This document shows, one piece after another, positions 20,290 to 31,166 of a stretch of 64,000 nucleotides of DNA (the first letter of the stretch is position 1; every line of letters starts with the position of its first letter). The translations under genes and the position numbers were made by a program. The DNA is from Morinoia aosen. Taxonomy: Eukaryota > Arthropoda > Malacostraca > Amphipoda > Talitridae. The stretch covers positions 45,228,859 to 45,292,858 of the forward strand of contig CM059575.1 of NCBI GenBank assembly GCA_030386875.1, read 5' to 3'. Under the pieces are notes generated by a model, which searched no databases, had not been told where the DNA came from, and was given only the letters and a program-made list of their open reading frames with translations.

Positions 20290-21469
20290 AAATTTCTATG
20301 TAACCCCAGACTGCAGGTAAGTGTTTTGTGCCCATAGCACGCTATTGGCGTGCCATTAGCGGCTTTTAATGTCGCCAACAAATTATTTCTTTGATCCTTC
20401 GCCGTGGCTAGAATAATCGATACCGTTGATCCGGTATCGATCAAGAATCGGTACTTGGTGATGGGGTCAAACAACACTAGGAGGCGAGTAGTCTGGGGGT
20501 TAGGCAACGCAGAACTCGTACTGTGCGTCGCTGTTCGCGTTTCCCGAAGTCATTTCGGCATAACGGGGGCAGAATCGTGAGGCGCACTTTCGCGCTTGGT
20601 CACCGAATTTTGCGTGATACCAACAGAGGTTACTACTTGCGTCGCGTGAGCGCGACCGAAAACGGCAGTTTTGAGCTGACCTGTCATAAGACCTACCTCT
20701 ACCAAAACGTTGGGGAGGAGGACCGAACTCATAATCATTGTTGTCGTACCGTGGAAATCTACCTGGGCCTTGCTGAATATGGGCTACACTGTGACCTAAC
20801 TGATATCTCTGGAAGGCTTGTTTTAGCTCCGAAATCTCACGCTGCATTGATTCCATAGAGGTGGGAGGTTGGATATTGGGAGTATTTGACGGGCTAAAAA
20901 TCGCAGCTGATGCGTTCAAAGGAGCTACATGGGCACTTTGGAACATGTTCAAGTTCTTCATCACTGTTTCTGTGGCCTGAGCCAGGGAGTCGAGACTTTC
21001 GTCCGAACCTAACATCGACAAGAACGGGCGCACGTTTTGAGGAAGCTTGGTCATGAATAATTCTTTGAGGAATCTTTCGGCTATGCAACGCCGGTGGCGA
21101 GTTTTTTTAGTTCTTTTATCAAAGATGCTGGAGGGAATGCAACAGAAACGCATGGAATAGCTGAGGCATCAACAAGGGACCTAAACTTGTCCGCATCGGA
21201 CATTTGTAGTTTCGACATTATCGTGTCCTTTAAAATCGTATACGGGTTAATCGGAGGAGAATTATTGATGAGATTTTGTGAATCAGATAGCATTTGCGTG
21301 GGCATAGCGGCTATTAACGCATAAAACTTGTCACGCTGGTTTTTATATTATTATATATGAAAATAGCTTCGATTTGGCTAAACCAAGTCGAGCTTTCTGC
21401 TGGTATGAAAGGCGGGAGAGTTATGGGTTTTGCGTGCGCTGGATTTACAACTTCACTTTCGTCGGGCAT
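20290..21469 (-). pseudogene. Gag and protease remnant of a CsRn1-like gypsy element
   Basis: The minus-strand ATG at 21469 opens MPDESEVVNPAHAKP, then LPPFIPAESSTWFSQIEAIF, the conserved start of this Gag family. The frame breaks at about 21322 and 21150. It then reads FLKELFMTKLPQNVRPFLS and ends in CWYHAKFGDQARKCASRFC, a C-H-C-C box instead of CCHC and the hallmark reported for CsRn1-clade Gag. The next frame has the protease motif FLIDTGSTVSII and ANGTPIACYG, and ends at about 20290 where PIF-like sequence starts. RT and integrase are missing. Confidence 0.78.
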
Positions 21470-21915
21470 ACTGACAATTTTTTTGAGTGCAAAATTAACA
21501 AAATTAATCTATAAGGGCACGGAATTTACGTACTCGAAACCTAATTACTTGAATATTAGAATGTCAAAGGGTTACGTTTGAGTGCACCTAACCAGTTATT
21601 TAAAATAAAGACATGAAACGAGAAAGAAAAAAAAAATTTTGCGGTCGTCAGAAATAACCGTAAGGAAACGAAAGAAGGAGAAAAAAAATTTTCTCTACCT
21701 ACTGTGGCACATGAGACATGAGACAGGAAACAACACGAGAAAATTTTTTAGAGCTGCTCAGAGAAACTCAGCACGGTAAATCCTCAGAAAAATTTATCCG
21801 GGCGCACACAATAATGTGAACTTATCACTACAATGGTATGCCAACATTTTCCTCTCTCACGTTTTCTCAAACACATCTTGAGTTAAATCGTTTTTAAAAC
21901 TTGGGAGTCACCCAC
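21470..21915 (-). other. Leader of the CsRn1-like element with possible primer site
   Basis: There is no gene here. On the minus strand this lies between the LTR end and the gag ATG. The sequence at 21901-21914 reads TGGGTGACTCCCAA next to the LTR end, in the position of a primer binding site and close to the TGGTGACCC form seen at 8108-8116. The rest is A-rich with several aaattttt runs. Confidence 0.45.
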
Positions 21916-23407
21916 TTTATGAGGTCACTCTGGAGAGGTGACCACTTTTATGTTTGGGTTGGTCTGGATTTTTAGCGGGATACCAACTACAAACACAAAG
22001 ATTCGAGAATGTTTTCGATTAACGCGAGGGAGGTAAATAATGACGCTTTGGGGTAACTCAGCTTGTTAGCGTCTTTATTTGAAGGAGCCGGGAGGATCGC
22101 CGAGACTTGTCCCTGCAGATCTTGGCTGAAGATACTTCTCAGTCCTGAGGCAGTTGCTCCGGCAGGTTGACGAGGTCGTAAGTGTATTTGTGTTTAGGGT
22201 ATTTAGTTCAATGAGGGGCAATTTAAAACAGGCACAAAGATCGGTGCGTTTCTATGTGTGGGCTAAGCCTGCTGGATTGGAGCAGGTGAGTTATATCAAT
22301 GATGCCGTGACTGGAGGCGATAATAGATCTTAATCGGGAGTAGTAATTTAAGATCAAGGCCCACTGAATTAAGCAGATGAGGTTTAATCAACTTGTGTCC
22401 GTAAATGGAGGCAGTTTAAAATCAAACCAGAATATTAGATAATCTAAAGGCCCAGGTGATTTGTGTTTATGGTCAGTGTGGTGTTTGTCAACGTCGGAGA
22501 ATCTGAAAATATTCAAGGACGCTGGATGACAAAATCCACGGAAAGAAACAGAAGAAAACCACAAACACTGTTCACCCAGCAAGCTCTAAGTTCGCATCAC
22601 GGGGAAACCCTGAGTTCTTTCTAATGATTCCCGTCAGCGTTTTATTTCTCTTTTAAGCTCAAACAATAGAATAAGGACAGATTAAACATGCCGGCAAAAC
22701 ACCTCTGATTACTCTACTAATTTCATTATAAAACCGGACAGTATAAGTGAAACTATTTTACATCAAAGGCGTAAATCTTAGTCGGAATATCTCCTAATAC
22801 TCTGGTGACTTTATAATACGTCACACATGGCGCCATAACCTGTATTTCTGGCACAAGGAATCTCAAAACATTCACAAGACTCAATTATAGCAAAGACAAC
22901 TGCATCTCTGTGCTGACTATTTAAGGAATCCTGATCACACCACTAATCACGCCTACGCCATTAACATGAACAGCGATCGATTCTTACGATTCTTCCTTCC
23001 TACAATTATATGGGGAAAGTGCAAGGGAAAAACATAAAAAATACTTAAGAAACTACTACTGAACACAGTGAAATACTAGCAACACATTCACCATTATGAG
23101 TTTAATACTAACACAGTTCTAGCACTTATTTAACTTACGCGACGAGTTCTTCACATCACCGAGTCAAAGCACGAAATGAGGCTAAGGACGCGTGACTGGA
23201 ATGTTGCCACAACGCCTAGGTTAGTCAAGCGACTGTTTGGTATTATTTCCTATTTGTGTGATTTACATAAAAACATTAAGATTAATAATTAAAATTAGAA
23301 AATTATTAGTAATAATTTAAATTAAGATGGTTTATGCCAATAATTATGTTGTTTAAATGTTAATGAGAAATTTAATGAAATGAGACATTTTTGTAGCGAC
23401 TGCTACA
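21916..23407 (-). repeat. LTR of the CsRn1-like element (copy 2)
   Basis: This is about 1.5 kb, read on the minus strand. It begins TGTAGCAGTCGCTACA, a hairpin shared in form with copy 1 at 2124, and ends just before the candidate primer site. Copy 1 (1-2124) is a diverged relative. It lies directly upstream of the minus-strand gag, so it is the 5' LTR. No matching 3' LTR can be assigned in the window. Confidence 0.6.
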
Positions 23408-24451
23408 GCTCCTCCTCCTGGGTTTGTCCACCGAGAACTTGCTTTTTTCGATCCCTCCTGTGTTGCTAGGTTTAATTTTTGATCTATTGCTAAACATTTT
23501 TTTAAATCAAGTCAAGACAGTAAATTCATCATTAACTGAAGTAAATTTGATGATGCAGTTAAGAATTATTGTTTCAACACCGTTTGCAAAAGAATATCTG
23601 ATTCAAAATCACCCCTATCGGATGGGGTAGAACGTGTTCAATCTGTTTCTCGACCATAAAAACGCGTAACGAACGAGTATCTTACGAACTTGCAAGCCTG
23701 GCAGAGCCAGGGATGGCCGGCGCTCCACTTGTGTTGCTTTGATTTGCTTGGCACGTTGCATTGAGATGACACTCATTTAGATCGTAAAGCTGGTCGTGCA
23801 TTCCTTTAAATGAAGGCCTAAAAATTAATTTTTTTAAACATTCAAATTTTCATATTATTGCCGCACTAGTATTCAAAATGTCTAGCCCTCCAAAAACGAT
23901 GTCTAAAAAGAGGTATACGCAGTCTTTCAAAGAAGAATGGTTTATGGAAGGAATGAAAAACCTGTCACAGTTGGAAGTTTAAAACGAAATTGGTACGAGA
24001 TGTCTTCAACAGAGTATGTCACCAGCGTGATGAAAAGCGCCTTGGACAACAGAAAAGTCGACTTAATATTGAAATTTGCGCTGCAGAAGAGAATTAGGAG
24101 GAAATACAGGAATGAAACCAGCATTACCGTCATTGTTTCTACTGAAGAATGTTAACTTTTACTTTTTTCTTATTAAAACTACACTTTTACGATTATTTTT
24201 AATGAATCTGGATATTTTCATTTTCAATCTAGATTTATCTGAACATTTTCAGTGGGAGCCCTGATCGTCAGTATTGCTCTTGCGATACTGGCAGAATACT
24301 TGGCAGAACAATTTGCAGAGTATTTACAGAATATTTTGCAGAAGTAAAAAGCTAATATTCTAAAAAACTTTAATACTACCCAATTACCTTAAAAAAACTG
24401 ACAATAGAAATAAAAAATAAATACCAATTACTATTTTGTAGGTGTACTTTT
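23408..24451. other. No firm gene; short possible transposon ORF start
   Basis: At 23877 a plus-strand ATG opens a short frame (MSSPPKTMSKKRYTQSFKEEWF) that loosely resembles the N-terminus of hAT/ZBED-type transposon proteins but stops after about 34 residues. A second short frame (23937-24155) has no recognisable domain. The remainder is AT-rich, with repeated gaatatttt/cagaat words near 24280-24350. Confidence 0.25.
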
Positions 24452-24835
24452 TTACTTCTTCTTTAATTTCAATAATTTTCTAATGACACCTGCCGAATGT
24501 TTTTCGTCTACTTGAAGTACTTTTCTTGAGAGCAATGCACACTGTAAAATTTTGATTGCACTGTAATTAATTTTACGGTCACAAACGCTGTGTATGTTTC
24601 TCTGTTTTTTGAATAGTGAGAGCTGTTTCCTGTCTTGGCCTCTCAGTGTTTGAATTTTCATTTTAACCTTTGAAATATTATAATTTGGGAAGTGAGATGC
24701 CATACTTTTAAAAGCATCTTCTTTGGACACTCTGTTTTTATTCTCCGCGAGCTTAACGTTCCATAAACATGGAAATTCTTTATATTTTTCGATAGGAGTT
24801 TTAATTTCTTCTTTGCTCCATAATATGTAAGCCAT
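24452..24835 (-). CDS. MADF (Myb/SANT-like) DNA-binding protein, partial
   Basis: The minus-strand ATG at 24835 reads MAYILWSKEEIKTPIEKYKEFPCLWN, then AFKSMASHFPN and KVKMKIQTLRGQ. This is the tryptophan-spaced pattern of a MADF domain in about the first 90 residues. The C-terminus is short and lysine-rich. MADF or Myb-like proteins are the DNA-binding partner of the transposase in PIF/Harbinger elements, and the adjacent inverted-repeat-like sequence (24880-25046) fits that. No Harbinger nuclease is present, and a host transcription-factor fragment cannot be excluded. Confidence 0.6.
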   Translation of the reverse strand: MAYILWSKEEIKTPIEKYKEFPCLWNVKLAENKNRVSKEDAFKSMASHFPNYNISKVKMKIQTLRGQDRKQLSLFKKQRNIHSVCDRKINYSAIKILQCALLSRKVLQVDEKHSAGVIRKLLKLKKK

Positions 24836-25046
24836 GACTACACATGCTCTCTATGGTCTCAAGAGCAACTGAACGCTGTCGACTGGCAGTGCACACCGCC
24901 AATATTTAGCATGCAGAATGTCGCCGCTCCTTACCGTGAGCGTGGCAATAAGGGTCATTTTGCTTTGCTGTGGGCGGAGCTTATTTGACTCGCGAGAAGG
25001 AGCGACGGTGTGGAGCGCGAAGACACCGTCAATGTAAAAAGGGTCT
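24836..25046 (-). repeat. Possible right end of the PIF/Harbinger-like transposon
   Basis: The inverse of this segment shares words with 20117-20289 (tttaca, gtgt, gagcg, aagctccgcccac). It lies upstream of the MADF frame and ends next to gggtcttaaaatg; a TTA/TAA target duplication is possible but not clean. Confidence 0.35.
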
Positions 25047-26143
25047 TAAAATGTTGAAACAAAAATTGACTGACAGAAAAGCACAACAAAAATACCGGCT
25101 AGCCATTTTTAAGAACCCATTTAAGATCCATCGCGAATTACCCTGACAAAAAGGGTAATTTCTAAACTATAAGACGTACAATCTTGAAATTAGCACCAAA
25201 TTAATGCGCGTAACGAGTACAACATATTTATGTAATTGAAATTTTTTTACGCCCCTGTGGGGGGCAGGAAGCGGCGTTCTCGTGGCCCGTCAATGGTCGG
25301 CCGATTTCCTCTATAAGGCTCATTTTCGTTGCGTTATAACATCTGAACAATTGCACCTATAAATTTAAAATTGGGTGCATTTTAAGCGTCAATTTATTCT
25401 CCAAATGTGAGTGTATAATATATTTCTCATAAGCTTCCTGGCGAGGCATGGATAGAAGTTTTCCTACACTCTCAATGGCCGGCCGATTTTCTCTATAAGG
25501 CTCGTTTTAGTTGCGTTATAATTTCTGAACTATTGCACCTAAAAATTTGAAGTTGGGTTTATTTTAAGCGTCAATTCATTCTCTAACTGTGAGTGCATAA
25601 TAAAACTATTATACGCTCCCTGGGGGATACCAGAGAGCAAGATTCTCCTGGCTCTATAATCCGCGCTGGCGAATGCCGCGTGTACCTAACTTATGACACG
25701 CTGCCTCAATGTGGCGGTCATAGTCTTGTCGTTTTAGGGCCCTGCCTTGCCCATCGGGGGCTTCGAAACCCAGCTCTAGATGAAGATTTTTTTTCTCTTC
25801 TGTGGAATAATCATTTTCATCTTTCTTCCTCATGTAGACTTTTGTGAGGCTATATTATAAGCATGGAAATGTCATAATTTCGTTACATGATGTAAAACAT
25901 TTTCTCCGAGTCCTTTAATTCAATACAAAGTCCATACATAGGAATAAAATTATATTTCTCAATGTCAACCTCGCTGCTTTAGACGCAGAATTATTTCGAT
26001 CCAGCCGTTTTCCTTTTAACAAATTACTTATACCGCAAACCACAGAGCTCGTATTTCATTGCCAGTGGTCACCATAAACAGTATTCCTAAATATATATAT
26101 TGTGATGGAAATCGTGTTTTCTTTTTAAGCAGCACAAGAGATA

Positions 26144-27592
26144 TGTGGTGGTTTCATCTAGCTATGCGCGCTCACCACCACACAAGCTCATAAGCGCCCC
26201 CCCCACAGCCTCAAAGCGCTCTTACTGACCGACCAACCAGCGCTCAAGTTCGACGCTGGGGTGCCGGACCGAGCCTCTACAATCTGCGCGCTCCGAGCAG
26301 CCAGGCAACATCTGAATACACCCACGTACGTTTAGCAGTTTAGCACAGCACAGACGCCGACAACCCGGCACCGCGAGTCCACTAACCAGAGGGCTAGCTC
26401 TCGTCAGCGAGGCCGTCGCCAGCCCTATATAAAGAGCTGCGCGGTAAGCGCAGTTCAGTTGGCACAGCCATGGAGCTAGGATATATGGAGGGAGCATAGC
26501 CGTCTGTGAAGAGAACCAGTTTTTGAGATTTCTCCTATGCCTGTGGTAACCAATAGCCGTCTCGCAAGTGGGACGTCAGCACGGAAGCCAGTTACCTACT
26601 GACTACGCTGGGATGCGCACACGCTCGCTGAATGCTCTTCCAGCTGTTGAGTTATTGTCAATCATTAATTTCGGATTATATGACTCCGAATGATAATAAA
26701 TTGTGTTTCCTCACTTGAGGACACTTAATAATATCAAAATTACTAGCAAAGATACATTTAGAGTTGAAAACTATAAGATTACAGGCCCTTTAATATAACA
26801 AATTAGAGAGCGACTTGCACGCGCACCTCATCCTTCGATTTGTGGAGCGGTACTAATCTTGCTTTGGAAAATGGGAGGGCGAATCGTAGAGGAGGTGAGG
26901 AGGCGAGGAGGAGCCAACTTCAGCCAAGCGTCTGTGGTTGGCTCACGTGTGGGGCCTTGCCAATGCCCCAGTCTCCCAACTTTTGCAGCTAATTTGAACC
27001 CGATTGGAATCGGCTATGCACCCTCCAGTATATCCTAGCTTCATGGGCACAGCTCACCCAGTGCACTCGCAGGAACCCTGATATTCACACAAGTCTTCTT
27101 CCTGCGAGCCTCGTCACTGCAACGGCTCACACAAGCCTTCCAGCGAGCCTCCTCACAGCAGCAGCTCACGCAAGTCTTCCAACGAGCCTCCTCACAGCAG
27201 CAGCTCACACAAGACTTCTTCCTGCGACTCTCCTCGCAGCGACTCTGACATTCACTGGTCTCGGCTGCTCAGCACGCAGTAGCCTCACGGTCTCCATCGC
27301 CACCTTGGCGGCGCACCGCTACGCCACGGTACGCACGACGTGACTTGCGAACAACCGTCGGTCCTCCAAGTTGTCCTTGTGTACTATACTACCGCCTGTA
27401 ATCATTTACCTCGTGTGCCATACTGTCGGCGATCTTCTCAATAATACGGCCTTTATTCCAGTTGTGTATTCCTTATCCTGTCGGGTTCGTTTGCACCTCA
27501 GGCACTCGCTCCGGGCATAGATACCACAAAGTCTAAAGATATTTACATAGTCCGCCCGGAGTGTAAAGCACCCTGAGGGAGAACACACCACA
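26144..27592 (+). mobile_element. Solo LTR inserted in the left TIR
   Basis: This 1449-bp, GC-richer block begins TGTGGTGG, ends CACCACA, and is flanked by GATA on both sides. The opposite arm (54280-54310) reads straight through with a single gata, giving a natural empty site. Inside are TATATAAA (26426-26433), an arthropod-type initiator TCAGTT (26455-26460) and AATAAA (26695-26700), all in plus orientation. At 27060-27250 about four degenerate copies of a ~45-bp unit (ctcacacaagtcttc…gcgagcctcctcacagcag) occur. No internal region remains, so recombination between two LTRs is the likely origin. Confidence 0.8.
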
Positions 27593-27734
27593 GATACGTT
27601 GTCCTCAATCATGTTTTTCGACTAGCAACATGGGTATTACAATACTAATGCGTGGGTATCACCCATGAGTGTGATACACACAGATGAGGGGGATTTTCCT
27701 TACTTTTAGATATTTTAAATATGAATGATGTTGT

Positions 27735-27888
27735 GTGCTCTGAGCAAAATCGCCACCCAGCTCTGGGCGCAGATTTTCTCTGTTTCCCCTATAGGGGAAA
27801 AATTCAATGCATAATATCCCACTCTACCCAGGTGTCTGAAATGGGTACCGGTCTAACCGGGGGAAAGCGTCCTGTTGTTAGTTATAAG
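27735..27888 (+). mobile_element. SINE body fragment in the left TIR
   Basis: The words gcgcagattttc, ataatatcccactctacccaggtgtc, gaaatgggtaccggt and ttagttataag match the SINE at 29808-30102 in order but with more divergence. The inverse copy lies at 53994-54150 in the right arm, so this insertion predates the present arm pairing. It is interrupted at 27889 by a hAT-like terminus. Confidence 0.6.
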
Positions 27889-28440
27889 CAGTGTTGGGCA
27901 GTTGCGCCGCAACAAGTTGCGGCCGCAATTGCGCTCGCAACTTTTTCTGTTGCGGTTGCGTAGCAACAATTTTTGGAAAGTTGTGAATCTGTTGAAATCG
28001 CAACAATTTTCGACGTGTCAGGCCGCAACTCGCAATCGCAACATCACGATGGTAATTTAATTTTTAAAATAACTTCAATCAAGTTTAATAATCGTTTCAT
28101 TCTCGTTTGAAACTGAACCGTACAAGGTACAAACCTTCTGGCAACTGTTTATTATTAGCACTAGTAAATGCCCATAAGTTTAAATACAAATGAGTTAATA
28201 TCTGGCGAAAAGTAAGTACATATATACAAAATCTTTTATTCACAAAAACACTCGTTTAATGCTGCAACGCAACCTCGTATTAAATTTATTGAACAATGAA
28301 ATGCTAACGAAATAATACAAAATTAATTTATTAACTTCTTGAAGGAAAAGAAGTTCAAGCTGAAATCCACAAAATTTCTGAATGAACAACATTCCTCGTG
28401 AGCGCTTTAGATTGGCAAGCTGTTGCCTATGTCTGGTTGA

Positions 28441-28749
28441 TTAAGTGAATTCATGTTGGTCGGCAAAAATTTTTAATTGTTGCGGATTTCCAACTCTGCT
28501 AAGACCCACGTACAACTGTCCATGGGTAAACACTGATGCTGGTAGATATATGCCGCATCGTGAAAGGTTCTGTCCTTGACTCTTATTTATTGACATAGCA
28601 AAAGCAGGTCTAATCGGAAATTGTTTTCGCCTCAAAGTAAATGGCAAGTCCGTGTCCGATTGCTGTAAAACAAAACGTGGAATCATCAATATGCCGTCAC
28701 CAATACACTGCAAAGCTATTTCACGATACTTTGTTGGCCTGGCCAACAC
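28441..28749 (-). pseudogene. Helitron helicase C-terminal fragment (left arm)
   Basis: The minus-strand frame contains [41 protein letters not shown] and [13 protein letters not shown], the final motifs of the PIF1-type DNA helicase encoded by Helitrons (and also of cellular PIF1). Only about 100 residues remain and there is no Rep domain. An inverted copy at 30463-30708 shows that the fragment is part of the foldback arm. Confidence 0.75.
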
Positions 28750-29807
28750 AGTAGCGTGTAATAGCTTTGCTATAACTTGTTAAACAAACGACAGACAGAC
28801 ATGGGTACAGGGGATAAAATAGAGGCACCGTAAAAAATTGATATTACACCAGCAAATGCCTAAAAACCAGTGTTCGGCCCGCAACTTTCAAAATGTTGCG
28901 ACGCAACCACAACACTACAAAAAAGTTGCGACGCAACCGCAACAGCAACTTTGAAAAAACCAAAGTTGCGGTCGCAACCACAACTCGCAACCGCAACTTT
29001 TTAGTTATTAAATGTAATTTTTTTTTAATATTATTCAAAATATTATACGTAAATATTGCTGTGAATAAAATAATATCAAGGTATTCAAAATAGTGTATTT
29101 TTTTACTAAAAATATTAATAGATCGAGTAAATGTGTTGACCATGTAGAATTGAATGATATATAAAGATGCTGAAAGAAACGTTTCATTGCAAAAAGCAAT
29201 GAGAAAGAAAGAAACGTTTCATTTGGAAATATACCATGAACAATAAAGTGAATTCCATTTCCTAAAAATATTATTAAAGAGGTACCTAGCTAGTAGCTTT
29301 TTTTGATAGTAGTTCCGTATATATAGCAAGAAAATTAGAAAACAGGGAAGTGCAGAACATTTGTACAGCCTATATGACGCATAAAGAAAAACCATGCATG
29401 AGGTTCTGTAATATATGATATTCCTGGTGCTTTTCCTCTGCTTTTTATTGTTCCTCTGTTCTGATTTATTACTGGTTCATGGTCTCAATGTGACAATGTT
29501 AATGCACTGTAATGACGATCAACGTTACCTTTCAAAAATGTTACCATTTCAAAATGTTTGCCTGAAAGCCGTGCAAGTTGGGTTTCAAAATCTTTTTGCC
29601 TAACGAGAACAGTCGTTCGACCGCAGCGCTCGATGGTATTAGCGTGTTAAATTGAAAGGACGAAGCAACAAATTCACTTGAAGGTAACATCGCTCAGTGA
29701 ACATCAGGGTGGCTAGTTCTGTTGATTACTGCCTATTTCAGCCAATCATTGACTTGTTTCAATGAACTTTTCTTCGTTTTTACCTCATCATTCTATGTCA
29801 TTACGAC
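28750..29807. other. Loop of the outer foldback; CGCAAC-rich and AT-rich DNA
   Basis: There is no gene. 28870-29010 starts cagtgttcggcccgcaac and is full of gttgcg and cgcaac words, like 27889-28050; both look like subterminal parts of a non-autonomous hAT-like element. 29010-29800 is AT-rich with nothing recognised. Confidence 0.4.
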
Positions 29808-30102
29808 GTGCTCTCCGTGGTACAGTGGTTAAGGGATCGGGCTCGTATGTTGGAGTCGCGGGTTCGTATCCCGGCGCTGGCGCGGAGATTTTCCCCGTTG
29901 GGTATAAGGGAAAGCTCAAGCACAATACCCCACTCGACCCAGGTGTCGGAAATGGCTACCGGCTTTACGGGGGAACCGTGATGGTGTCCTATATATAGTG
30001 TTAGTTATAAGACATTTGAAAAACCAATGCCAAGATCATATGCATCAGGCTTGATTGGAAATAAAGCATCCCAAAGATGCCGATGTTAACCTAACCTAAC
30101 CT
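29808..30102 (+). mobile_element. tRNA-derived SINE, full-length copy
   Basis: The head has a pol III A box (tggtacagtggtt, 29818-29830) and B box (ggttcgtatcc), about 45 bases apart as in a tRNA. The body reads gcgcggagattttccccgtt … tcggaaatggctaccgg, and the 3' end is gatgttaacctaacctaacc. Related copies lie at 9174-9432, 27735-27888 and, inverted, 53994-54150. The tail continues as CCTAA-type units in place of poly(A). Confidence 0.85.
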
Positions 30103-30449
30103 TGAAGAAGTCATCTTCGTCATCTACGTCCTCGGCACTGCTCTCCTCAGCTGAAATACCATTTTCCGATCTGTTTTTAAGCTAGGCAGTTAGTCTTTTT
30201 GTTATTACCTCCACTCTCTGTACATCGTTAAGGCTTTTTAGCTTGAAATGTGGTTGAGGACGCCAAGAAAAAGTTGTCGTTCCGAAGTACATTGGCAAAT
30301 TGCAATATCTAGCTCTGTAGATTTGCCGTATAACAGGTAATTTTACACCTACAACTCACATCATTCCTAATAACATATGTTATATATTGAGGTACATTAT
30401 ATATACATATATACTGTAAGCAAAGTGTATGTGTATCAGGAATTGATGT

Positions 30450-31166
30450 TGGAGCAATATTTATGATTCCGCGTATTATTTTACAGCAATCGGACACGGA
30501 CTTGCCATTTACTTTGAGGCGAAGGCAATTTCCGATTAGACCTGCTTTTGCTATGTTGATAAATAAGAGTCAAGGACAGAGCCTTTCACGATGCGGCATA
30601 TATCTACCAGCATTAGTGTTTACCCATGGACAGTTGTACGTGGGTCTTAGCAGAGTTGGAAATCCGCAACAATTAAAAATTTTTGCCGACCAACATGAAT
30701 TCACTTAATCAACCAGACATAGGCAGCAGCTGTGCCAATCTAAAGCGCTCACGAGGAATGTTGTTCATTCAGAAATTTTGTAGATTTCAGCTTGAACTTC
30801 TTTTCCTACAATAAGTTAATAAATTAATTTTGTATTATTTCGTTAGAATTTCATTGTTCAATAAATTCAATACAAGGTTGCGTTGCAGCATTAAACGAGT
30901 GTTTTTGTGAATAAAAGATTTTCTATATATGTACTTACCTTTCGTCAGATGTCAACTCATTTACATTTAAACTTACGGGCATGTACTAGTGCTAATAATA
31001 AACAGTTGCCAGATGGTTTGTACCTTGTAGGGTTCAGTTTCAAACGAGAATGAAACGCGTATTAAACTTGATTGAAGTCATTATAAAAATTAAATTACCA
31101 TCGTGATATTGCGGTTGCGAGTTGCGGCCTGATACGTCGAAAATTGTTGCGATCGCAACAGATTCA
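30450..31166 (-). repeat. Inner part of the right TIR of the outer foldback
   Basis: The inverse of this segment matches 27990-28692, including the helicase fragment, the lines around aatcaaccagacatagg, and tgcgagttgcggcc. It ends at 31166 where the nested 22.7-kb element begins; the arm resumes at 53899. Confidence 0.8.
30463..30708 (+). pseudogene. Helitron helicase C-terminal fragment (right arm)
   Basis: This plus-strand frame is nearly identical to 28441-28749 in inverse ([40 protein letters not shown]). It ends with the same stop after DQHEFT and has the same downstream sequence. It is a duplicated remnant with no function expected. Confidence 0.75.

Larger units (their letters stand above)
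25094..28692 (+). repeat. Left TIR of the outer foldback element
   Basis: This pairs with 53899-55337 and then with 30450-31166, with the inner element interrupting the right arm. It contains about 180-bp subrepeats, each starting ggccgattt…ctctataaggctc (25299 and 25481), as in classic foldback TIRs. Further in lie a SINE-like body (27735-27888), a hAT-like start cagtgttgggcagttgcg (27889) and a Helitron helicase end. The solo LTR at 26144-27592 is in this arm only. Confidence 0.82.

Noticed and set aside
23877..24155. hAT/ZBED transposase gene
   Set aside because: The resemblance is limited to about 20 residues before a stop. There is no BED finger or catalytic motif.
25299..25640. CRISPR-like direct repeats
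   Set aside because: There are only two ~180-bp imperfect subrepeats per arm, in a eukaryotic transposon context. These are normal foldback subrepeats.
26222..26497. Minus-strand open frame in the GC-rich block
   Set aside because: It lies inside a solo LTR with TATA and initiator on the opposite strand, and has no domain.
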